From positions 372,001 through 436,000 of the forward strand of contig OZ255706.1 of NCBI GenBank assembly GCA_965277025.1: DNA of 64,000 nt. Reading direction: 5' to 3'. Positions 26,956-33,798 of this stretch are shown piece by piece. The position numbers were made by a program, and so were the translations under genes. This DNA comes from Methylomarinum sp965277025 (GTDB lineage: Bacteria > Pseudomonadota > Gammaproteobacteria > Methylococcales > Methylomonadaceae). The notes under the pieces were generated by a model that had not been told where the DNA came from, did no database searches, and was given only the letters and a program-made list of their open reading frames with translations. Every line of letters starts with the position of its first letter. Positions within the stretch are counted from its first letter, which is position 1.

Positions 26956-27968
26956 TGGTCCTGAAATGGACCAGTAAGGCGCTTTCCGACTTGACCCGCC
27001 TATACGATTTCTTACTGCCCGTGAACAAGCCTGCGGCCATCGATGAACACATGGGTAATGACATCGAGGATGCCAAGCACGCTGGCGCGCTGGGTTTCAT
27101 GGCCAGGGCTCTGGTGATGGCCACCATGCCCTACAAAGACCCAAAGACTGACGCATTCACCCGCAAAAACGGCGAATTCCGGCTGAGGATTCTCGCCGGC
27201 TACGAAGGCGGCATCCCCTACGGCATCTACCCCCGCCTTCTGCTGTCCTTGGTAACTACCGAGGCCGTGCGGCGCCAGTCCCCCGTGATCGAACTGGGGG
27301 ACTCCCTGCGCGGATTTCTCCGCGAGGTGATGGAGCTGCGTTCCAGCAGTGGTGGTTCCCGAGGCACCTCCACACGAGTTTCCGAGCAGATGAAACGGCT
27401 CTTCGGTGCCCTCATTACCGCTCAGTACACCGGCGACCTTGGCAACGGGCACAAGGGGTTCAAGCTGCGCAATGTGATGATCGCCGATGACCTCGACATT
27501 GATGGCGAAGACTGGGCGCTTGACAGAGACAACGACCAAGGCAGCGCCCTGTGGCGGCCGCAAGATCAGCATGAGGCCGGTACGTGGCAATCTACCGTGC
27601 GGCTGAGCCAGAATTTCTTCCAGGAGTGTATAGACAGACCGATTCCGATCGATCTCCGCGCCTACAAGTCGTTGCGTGGATCTCCGCTCGCCATGGACGT
27701 CTATACCTGGCTCACCTACCGGATGAGCTACACCGAGCGCCGCACCCGCCCGATCCCCTGGGCAAGCCTCATGCTCCAGTTCGGCAGCAACTTCCAGAAC
27801 GGCCAGGCGGTGCGCGACTTCAAGAAGGCATTCCTGAAGGCGCTCAAGGCTGTCGCCGTTGTCTACCCACAAGCCCAGGTGGACGTGAAGGATAACGGTC
27901 TGGTGCTGATCCCCTCCCCGACGCACATTCAGGCGGTGGGGCAGCCGCGACAGAAAGAGCTGTTCTGA
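26955..27968 (+). CDS. repA: ParE-RepA fusion: replication initiator of the IncP-like replicon
   Basis: 337 residues from the ATG at 26955. Residues 1-28 (MVLKWTSKALSDLTRLYDFL, LPVNKPAA) are the N-terminus of a RelE/ParE toxin. From ~29 on, the protein is a RepA of the RepA_C family (PF04796 type): AGALGFMARALVMATMPYKD, RVSEQMKRLFGALITAQYTG, RLSQNFFQECIDRPIPIDLR, PLAMDVYTWLTYRMSYTERR, FLKALKAVAVVYPQAQVDV, LIPSPTHI. The fusion is in-frame, so a deletion probably joined the toxin start to repA lacking its first codons. Expression would then be under the parD promoter. RepA binds origin repeats to start replication; an AT-rich stretch follows the gene. The native RepA start is not visible. Confidence 0.82.
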   Translation: MVLKWTSKALSDLTRLYDFLLPVNKPAAIDEHMGNDIEDAKHAGALGFMARALVMATMPYKDPKTDAFTRKNGEFRLRILAGYEGGIPYGIYPRLLLSLVTTEAVRRQSPVIELGDSLRGFLREVMELRSSSGGSRGTSTRVSEQMKRLFGALITAQYTGDLGNGHKGFKLRNVMIADDLDIDGEDWALDRDNDQGSALWRPQDQHEAGTWQSTVRLSQNFFQECIDRPIPIDLRAYKSLRGSPLAMDVYTWLTYRMSYTERRTRPIPWASLMLQFGSNFQNGQAVRDFKKAFLKALKAVAVVYPQAQVDVKDNGLVLIPSPTHIQAVGQPRQKELF

Positions 27969-28467
27969 TACTGCGCTGAAGAACTCCCGCCGAAAACCGC
28001 CTGAAATCGCCCTATCCTTTTGATTTACAGTGTAAATTTTTCTATTTTCTGGCGCGACCCTATACCTATATACGCGACCCTATATAAATAATTCTATAAT
28101 TACCTGTAGTTAGTGCCTCCGAACTGTACATAAGCCAACCTTCAAGATTGGCGCAATTTGCAGGCAAGACCACCTACCCTTCGCCTTCCCTGGCTTCGCC
28201 CCTTTGCACTCCCCGACAATCAACGTCCTCTGCCAACACCTATCCCTGGAGTAACAACCCAACTCCTGAGTGTCATCAAGTCTGAAAAGATTGGACGCCA
28301 AGAAGGTAGCCAGGCTGCCGGGCCTACACTATAATGATTGCCGATTAGGGCGATTTGCCGGTGGATTGGAGAGGACACCTCAATACCCTATGCTGCTTGG
28401 GGGGCTTTGCGAGTTGGCAGGGTTGGGGATCATCTGGAAAAATGCAGATTGAACGCCAGGGAAGAAT
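27969..28467. other. Origin-like intergenic region downstream of repA
   Basis: 500 bp without a gene. The left part (28020-28110) is very AT-rich, while the neighbours are GC-rich, and holds two direct repeats CGCGACCCTATA at 28053-28064 and 28073-28084, 20 bp apart. That fits iterons and an unwinding region next to a replication initiator. 28110-28467 shows no clear feature. Confidence 0.5.
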
Positions 28468-28480
28468 TTTAGCCGCTAAA
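28468..28480. promoter_or_regulatory. KorB operator upstream of incC/korB
   Basis: A perfect TTTAGCCGCTAAA 51 bp before the incC start. It would give autoregulation of the incC-korB operon, as on IncP plasmids. Confidence 0.88.
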
Positions 28481-28531
28481 GTTTCACTCCTTACAGCGGC
28501 TGCTACCGCTTAACACTCAGGGCATGGAGAT

Positions 28532-29323
28532 ATGTATGAGAAAGCGTCAGAAATGAAGACGATGGTGACTGCGAATCAGAAGGGGGGTGTGGGGAAAACC
28601 GCCACCCTTGTCCACTTGGCATTTGATGCGCTGGAGCGGGGTTTGCGCGTTGGTGTTGTCGATCTGGACACCCAGGCCAATGCCTCATGGACACTAAAGG
28701 AGTTTGCCAGCGGGTACACAGCAAGCCAGATGTTCAACCAGTCCAGCGATGAGGTCCGCGCTTGGTTCAATGGTGAAGTAACCGATGAGCCGTGCATCCG
28801 ACTCGTCGAGTCCGACGCAAAGCTGGCCAACATGGAGACCAGGAAGCTCGCCGAGGTGGGCGCAACCTTCCGCTCCAATATTGCGGCGCTGGCGGACAGC
28901 GGTTTTGATGTGATTCTGATCGACACTGCGCCTTCCCTTGGCGTTAGTCTGGCTGCCGCGCTGATCGCGGCAGATTTCGTGCTATCGCCCATCGAGCTGG
29001 AAACCTACAGCATCCAGGGTATTCAGAAGATGATCACGGCTATAGCCAATGTACGCCAGACGAATCCGAAGCTTCAGTTTCTCGGCATGGTGCCCAGCAA
29101 GGTCGATGCGAGAAACCCTCGCCATAGCCGGCATCTTCAGGAGCTGGAAGCGGCCTACCCGCAACTGATGATCCCGGAGCGCGTAGGACTGCGTAGCAGT
29201 ATCGCGGATGCGCTGGCAACCGGTGTGCCGGTCTGGAAGATTCGCAAGACCGCCGCGAGGAAAGCAGCCAAAGAAGTAAGAGCATTGGCGAACTATGTGT
29301 TCAATAAAATGGAGATAGCCTGA
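28532..29323 (+). CDS. incC: IncC, ParA-type partition ATPase
   Basis: 263 residues (start at 28532; the Met at 28553 is an alternative and would match the usual short form). Deviant Walker A near the N-terminus (NQKGGVGKTATLVHLAF), switch I (VVDLDTQANASW) and Walker B (FDVILIDTAPSLGVSLAAAL) identify a ParA/IncC ATPase that binds DNA non-specifically and positions KorB-bound plasmids. No extra N-terminal helix-turn-helix is present. Its stop overlaps the korB start (TGATG), as in the IncP incC-korB operon. Confidence 0.93.
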   Translation: MYEKASEMKTMVTANQKGGVGKTATLVHLAFDALERGLRVGVVDLDTQANASWTLKEFASGYTASQMFNQSSDEVRAWFNGEVTDEPCIRLVESDAKLANMETRKLAEVGATFRSNIAALADSGFDVILIDTAPSLGVSLAAALIAADFVLSPIELETYSIQGIQKMITAIANVRQTNPKLQFLGMVPSKVDARNPRHSRHLQELEAAYPQLMIPERVGLRSSIADALATGVPVWKIRKTAARKAAKEVRALANYVFNKMEIA

Positions 29324-30324
29324 TGGCTGCTAAAAAACAAACTGCTGCGGCCACTGCGTCGCATAAACCATCTAGTCTCGGATTGGATTCCATTGGTGAT
29401 CTGTCCGGCTTGCTGAACCAGCCGACCGGTGGAAACGGCGGGCCGCTGGAGCTGCCCATCGTTCTGATCGATGAAGATCCGAATCAGCCGCGTCACGAAG
29501 ACAGCCCCGGTTTCTCCAAGCAGAGTCTCGGTGAGCTGGCCGATACGATCCGGGAACGCAAGGTCAAGTCGCCTATCTCTGTTCTTCCCCATCCGGAGGT
29601 CGAAGGGCGGTACATAATCAACCATGGCGCTAGGCGCTACCGTGCGTCGATCATTGCCGACAAGACCACCATTCCTGCCTATATCGATCCTGATTACACC
29701 GAAGCGGACAAGGTGATCGAGAACTTGCAGCGCAATGACCTGACGGCCAGGGAGATTGCAGACTGGATCGGCCGGGAGCTGGCCCGAGGGAAAAAGAAAC
29801 GGGACATTGCCAAAGAGCTGGGTAAGTCGCCGGCATTTGTCACCCAGCATGTGACCCTGCTTGATCTGCCCGAGCCCATCGCACAGGCATTCGCCGTCGG
29901 GCGGGTCAACGACGTCACCGTTATCAATAAACTGGTGAAGGCCCACAAGCAGGCCCCGGACGAGGTTGCCGCCTGGATGGATGACGACACCCAGGACCTG
30001 ACCCGTGGATCGGTCAAGCTGTTGCGAGAATTCCTCGATGACAAGCAGCATGGCGGTGATGGTGATCCCCAGGGTGAAGGTGGTACCGATGACGACAATG
30101 AGGAGATTGAACCGAAAGCAAAGTCCAAGAAGCCAAAGGAGATTGATCCCGACAAACTGAAGAAGGCTATCGTGATCGTGAAGCATGACGAGAAGCCTGG
30201 TCGGCTCCTGCTTGATCGCCGTCCTTCCAAAGAAGGGTTGGCGTGGGTCAAGTACGAGATGGACGGACAAGAGATCGAGGTGGACCTGCTGGGCGTCGAG
30301 CTGGTGGCGGTCATGGAAGCCTGA
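29323..30324 (+). CDS. korB: KorB, ParB-type partition protein and global repressor
   Basis: 333 residues. ParB N-domain at ~45-140 (ELPIVLIDEDPNQPRHEDSP; RYIINHGARRYRASIIAD; VIENLQRNDLTAREIADWIG). The helix-turn-helix at ~160-185 (KKRDIAKELGKSPAFVTQHV) binds the 13-bp operator TTTAGC(C/G)GCTAAA, which occurs five times in this window. An acidic linker (~245-275) is followed by a C-terminal SH3-like dimerisation domain (KKAIVIVKHDEKPGRLLLDR; WVKYEMDGQEIEVDLLGVEL). KorB both partitions the plasmid with IncC and represses trb, trbA and its own operon. Intact. Confidence 0.95.
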   Translation: MAAKKQTAAATASHKPSSLGLDSIGDLSGLLNQPTGGNGGPLELPIVLIDEDPNQPRHEDSPGFSKQSLGELADTIRERKVKSPISVLPHPEVEGRYIINHGARRYRASIIADKTTIPAYIDPDYTEADKVIENLQRNDLTAREIADWIGRELARGKKKRDIAKELGKSPAFVTQHVTLLDLPEPIAQAFAVGRVNDVTVINKLVKAHKQAPDEVAAWMDDDTQDLTRGSVKLLREFLDDKQHGGDGDPQGEGGTDDDNEEIEPKAKSKKPKEIDPDKLKKAIVIVKHDEKPGRLLLDRRPSKEGLAWVKYEMDGQEIEVDLLGVELVAVMEA

Positions 30325-30356
30325 TCCGCCGATCCCACCCTCAACCCTGAGAAGAG

Positions 30357-30379
30357 CCCCGCCCTGTACGGGGTTTTTT
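30357..30379 (+). terminator. Terminator after korB
   Basis: CCCCG / CGGGG stem with a 7-base loop followed by six T residues, 33 bp after the korB stop. Confidence 0.75.
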
Positions 30380-30467
30380 GCCTGGCAGGGAAAATCCTCC
30401 TTGGCAAATAATAGTAATAATATTATTATTCTTCTTGCTTCTTATTCAAACGAGGAAGGTGACTGTC

Positions 30468-31201
30468 ATGGTGCAAATGAGCAAGGATGTCCGGGATCGT
30501 ATCTTCGCTGCGGCGGACGATCTGTATGAGCAGGGTGGCCGTGAGGGCTTTCCTACCGTTGACGCGGTGAGAAAAGCCTCACGGGTCAACATGAATGACG
30601 CCAGCGTGGCCATGAAGGAGTGGAGGCGCGCTCAGACCTCCCTAGCATCCCCCTTGGCCTGCAGGTGCCTGAGTCGGTTATGCAGGCTTCACAGTCCTTC
30701 GTGGGTTCGCTCTGGACTCAGGCCCAAGAGTTGGCCAACGAGTCACTGCGGGCGGCGCAAGCCGGCTGGGAGTCAGAACGCGAGGAGTTGGACGTAATGC
30801 GCCAGGAGCTGGCGGACGCTTACGAGTCCCAGGCGGCCGAGCTTGAGCAAGCGGCCGCCCGTCTGGCAGAGTTGGAGAAGTCCGATGCCACTGCGAAGGC
30901 GGATGTTGCAGATCTTCGGGGCAAGGTCGCTGAAGTTGGTGAACGTGCTGAAACCTCAGAGGCTCGTGCGAGCGAGTTGCGGGCGGAGATGAAGGAATTG
31001 CGGTCTGAGTTCGCTGAACAGCGCAAGCAGACGGCGCAAGAGATGGCGCGCCAGGCGGAGCGGTACACCAAGCTTCAGGCGGGCCTCGATGCGGCGAGAA
31101 AGGATGCTCGCACCTCTAGTGAGGAGGCCGCCCAGTTGCGCGGCCGTGTGGAGGTCCTGGATCAGGTCCTCAAAAGTCAGGTGCATACGAAGAAAAGTTG
31201 A
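30468..31201 (+). pseudogene. kfrA: KfrA-like coiled-coil DNA-binding protein, frameshifted
   Basis: The ATG at 30468 follows a GAGGAAGG ribosome-binding sequence. N-terminal KfrA_N domain: SKDVRDRIFAAADDLYEQGG, FPTVDAVRKASRVNMNDASV, AMKEWRRAQTS. The frame breaks at about 30640 (one base); the second frame (30620-31201) continues with VPESVMQASQSFVGSLWTQA and a long Ala/Glu-rich coiled coil (~120 residues) to the stop. KfrA proteins bind their own promoter and support plasmid stability and partition complexes. The position after incC-korB matches IncP plasmids. Either decayed or a sequencing error. Confidence 0.82.
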
Positions 31202-31204
31202 GGT

Positions 31205-31277
31205 TATAACGGAGTCTTATTGCTATAAACCAGCCCCGCTCCGGCGGGGCGCGCAAACCAAACCTAGAGACAAAAAA
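31205..31277. other. Short gap with a GC-rich hairpin
   Basis: GCCCCGC / GCGGGGC with a 4-base loop at ~31234-31251 and no T-run. It could help terminate kfrA transcription, but this is weak. Confidence 0.35.
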
Positions 31278-31463
31278 ATGAGCTACATCATCGACATGCC
31301 TTACGTGTATAGATTTCAGATCCGGATTCCGGCGAATCTTCCGTTCTCAGCCCTGCGCCTGGCGCGCGCCCCGGAGACAGGCGACATCGAGTTCGACGAC
31401 GATGTCCTGCGTAGCATCTGCGACGACATCAGGTGTGGCAGGGGGAGGGAAGAGGCGATTTAG
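31278..31463 (+). CDS. Small hypothetical protein, probably 3' altered
   Basis: 61 residues, MSYIIDMPYVYRFQIRIPAN, LPFSALRLARAPETGDIEF and DDDVLRSICDDIR, then a tail derived from an ISAs1-like end (the GAGGCGATTTAGATGACGT block at ~31454-31472). The start is preceded by AGAGACAAAAAA. Not recognised. The acidic, composed N-terminal part looks like a real gene whose 3' end was altered by an IS end. Confidence 0.45.
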   Translation: MSYIIDMPYVYRFQIRIPANLPFSALRLARAPETGDIEFDDDVLRSICDDIRCGRGREEAI

Positions 31464-31602
31464 ATGACGTGGACCTGGGACAAGTGGCAGCCCGTACACG
31501 GCATGCTGATCCTGTGGTAATTTCCACCGCTGGCCCATAGCAGAGGGCGTAGCAAAAAATATTACCTGCAAGGTTAACAAAGCGTTGTTACTATGCCGCG
31601 AT

Positions 31603-31950
31603 ATGGAAATCACATTCAAGACCAAAAAACTGGAAAAAGTCTTCAACCAGAGCAGGCGGCTCGAAGCATTGCATGGGGCCAAACGGGGTCGGAAGATCCG
31701 CATACGGCTACAGGAGTTTCGTGCCGCCGAAACCCTGATGGACTTTTGGCCTCCCAAGAGTCCGCCCGGGCGTTGTCATGAACTCACAGAAGGCAAACGT
31801 AACGGTCAGCTTTCGGTCGATCTGGATCACCCATACCGTCTGATTTTTGTTCCTGACCACGATCCGGTGCCTCAAAAATCGGATGGTGGTTTGGACTGGG
31901 TTCAGGTCACGACGATCAAAATTATTTGTGTGGAGGATACCCATGGCTGA
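31603..31950 (+). CDS. higB: HigB/RelE-type toxin
   Basis: 115 residues from the ATG at 31603. The RelE/ParE-fold protein has MEITFKTKKLEKVFNQSRRL, RIRLQEFRAAETLMDFWPP, RCHELTEGKRNGQLSVDLDH, PYRLIFVPDHD and KIICVEDTHG, the HigB-like order in which the toxin gene comes first. HigB toxins cleave mRNA at the ribosome. The stop overlaps the antitoxin start by 8 bases, so translation is coupled. Intact. Confidence 0.85.
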   Translation: MEITFKTKKLEKVFNQSRRLEALHGAKRGRKIRIRLQEFRAAETLMDFWPPKSPPGRCHELTEGKRNGQLSVDLDHPYRLIFVPDHDPVPQKSDGGLDWVQVTTIKIICVEDTHG

Positions 31951-33037
31951 GGAAGCAACGAATCGCTTTGTGCCCGATTACTCGGTTTCACCCGGTGAGG
32001 TGCTCAAAGACTATCTGGAATCGCAAGGAATGACCCAGATCGAGCTTGCTGACCGGCTGGGGTTCGCCAAGAAGACGGTCAACGAAATCATCAAGGGCAA
32101 GACTCCGATCATGCTGGAGACAGCTTTGAAGCTGGAGCGGGTTTTCGGGCGCCCCGCTCATTTCTGGAACAACCTGGAACGGCGGTATCAGGAGGATCTC
32201 GCACGCCTCAAAGACCAGCAACGACTCCACGAACATCTGGACTGGCTCAAGAGAGTACCGGTCAAAGCAATGGCCGAGCGGGGCTTTATCAGGAAGTTTT
32301 ACGATAAGCTGGAACAGTTGGATGAAGTATTGCGATTCTTCGGCGTGGCGGATCCAGAACAGTGGCGTACTGTCTGGGAGCAGCACCAGGTCGCCTACCG
32401 ACAGTCTCAGCGCTTTGGAACTTCTGCTGAGGCCGTCTCTGCCTGGCTGCGGCAAGGGGAGATCGAAGCTCAGCGGATTGATTGCGCTCCATACGACCAA
32501 CGGGGATTCCAGTCCGCATTAGATGAAATTCGCGCTCTTACTCGGGAACCACTAGAGGTGTTTGAACCGCGATTGGTTGAGCTATGCGCCGGTGTGGGCG
32601 TTGCGGTGGTGCTGGTGCCTGAGCTGCCGAAGACCGGCATCTCCGGTGCAACGCGATGGCTGAAGAACAAAGCAATTATTCAGCTGAGCTTTCGTTATAA
32701 AAGCAATGACCAGCTTTGGTTTACCTTTTTTCATGAGGCTGGGCACATTCTCAAGCATGGTCGCAAGGCGATTTTCATCGAGGGAAACGGCATGAACGAC
32801 GAAAAGGAAGAGGAAGCCAACGCTTTTGCGAGGGACAAACTGATACCGCCTGCGGCCTATGCCGCCTTCGTCAAGACATGGAAAGGGCGCTTGAATGAAA
32901 TCGAAGCGTTCGCTGACCAGATCGGCATTGCTCCCGGCATCGTTGTGGGTCGCCTACAGCATGCCAAGCTGTTGCCGGTTAAGCATGGAAACAAGCTCAA
33001 GATCTTTTACCGCTGGGCAGGTCGGGAGAAAGGCTGA
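31943..33037 (+). CDS. higA: HigA-type antitoxin with ImmA/IrrE metallopeptidase domain
   Basis: 364 residues from the ATG at 31943, inside the higB end. The N-terminal XRE/HigA domain (VSPGEVLKDYLESQGMTQIE; LADRLGFAKKTVNEIIKGKT) is followed by a helical middle (~90-200). A C-terminal ImmA/IrrE (DUF955) domain carries the zinc motif FFHEAGHILKHG (~270-281) and a downstream KEEEANAFARDKLIP helix. The fused HigA-ImmA form is longer than the classic ~100-aa HigA; the protease domain may act on partners or regulate the antitoxin. Intact. Confidence 0.87.
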   Translation: MAEEATNRFVPDYSVSPGEVLKDYLESQGMTQIELADRLGFAKKTVNEIIKGKTPIMLETALKLERVFGRPAHFWNNLERRYQEDLARLKDQQRLHEHLDWLKRVPVKAMAERGFIRKFYDKLEQLDEVLRFFGVADPEQWRTVWEQHQVAYRQSQRFGTSAEAVSAWLRQGEIEAQRIDCAPYDQRGFQSALDEIRALTREPLEVFEPRLVELCAGVGVAVVLVPELPKTGISGATRWLKNKAIIQLSFRYKSNDQLWFTFFHEAGHILKHGRKAIFIEGNGMNDEKEEEANAFARDKLIPPAAYAAFVKTWKGRLNEIEAFADQIGIAPGIVVGRLQHAKLLPVKHGNKLKIFYRWAGREKG

Positions 33038-33368
33038 ACCCTCGATTACGGCGTGCTTGTCGGTGCACCTCCGTGTGGTCGTTGAGGTCCTCGTAGCCCA
33101 GACACAATCCATAGACCCGCTGGCGCAACAGGCTCAGCCGGGAGTGCACCACCTTGCCGAAACCCCGTGGGTCGTGCAGCACCCGGCTGGCAGCCTCCAG
33201 TAACCCCAGGTGACGGTCCGCTTCCCGAAGCAGCACAACACCGCCGTCCGAGCTGATTTCACCGCCGGAGAAGGTTGCCTCGACCTTGCGGCGTTTTACC
33301 GGTGGAAATTCAAAGGATTCTTGGGTACAGTCTGTCACAGGCCCCCTCCGAATGTTCATCGTAAGCAA
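33035..33368 (-). pseudogene. IS1380-family transposase, N-terminal fragment
   Basis: About 110 codons with the IS1380 start: VKRRKVEATFSGGEISSDGG, VVLLREADRHLGLLEAASRV, LSLLRQRVYGLCLGYEDLND. The fragment stops at ~33035, where it meets the end of higA. The catalytic domain is absent. Different from the IS1380 element at 42218-43561. Confidence 0.8.
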
Positions 33369-33427
33369 CTGAATTATAACGGATTAAAGATGTTTTGCCT
33401 TTCTTTTTGGTGAAATATTCGGGCTAG

Positions 33428-33609
33428 CCGATCACCGTCGCCCCCGGTATGGCCAATGACCATGGCGAACTGCCATTCGGCGGCTTTTTGCAGCCCAATC
33501 GACCGAATATCCCGCTTCAAGCAGGGAAACCTCACTACGCCAAGGCCCTGGATCAGGCTGGTTAAGGTGTGGCCGGGGGAGAGGCGATTTAGATGACGTC
33601 GTCCTGGGG
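33428..33609 (+). mobile_element. ISAs1 end fragment
   Basis: ~182 bp complementary to 51595-51775, the non-coding 3' end and terminal repeat of ISAs1 (GACGTCATCTAAATCGCC in reverse). No transposase coding remains. It lies just left of an orphan KorB operator. Confidence 0.85.
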
Positions 33610-33700
33610 GCAGAATAGATGGCCATTAACATTTGCGCAATGACTTTGATATAGTACCTGGAATAATCGATCAAGCAGGCCGGTAGTCGCTCCCGCTGAT

Positions 33701-33713
33701 TTTAGCCGCTAAA
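33701..33713. promoter_or_regulatory. KorB operator, orphan
   Basis: A perfect TTTAGCCGCTAAA in a 187-bp gap between an ISAs1 end and the ietS stop. No gene now starts here. It is probably left from a KorB-controlled IncP-type gene removed by ISAs1-linked deletion, or it may be a KorB loading site for partition. Confidence 0.8.
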
Positions 33714-33798
33714 TTTCAGGGGTTCTTCGTCACTTCGTGTGGAATTGCCAGAGGTTTTTGGTGACCACCACCCTTGACAGGGCCTTTCAGGTATTGAT

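Noticed and set aside
28110..28452. Small ORFs between repA and incC
   Set aside because: No ribosome-binding sequence, atypical composition and no similarity; treated as non-coding.
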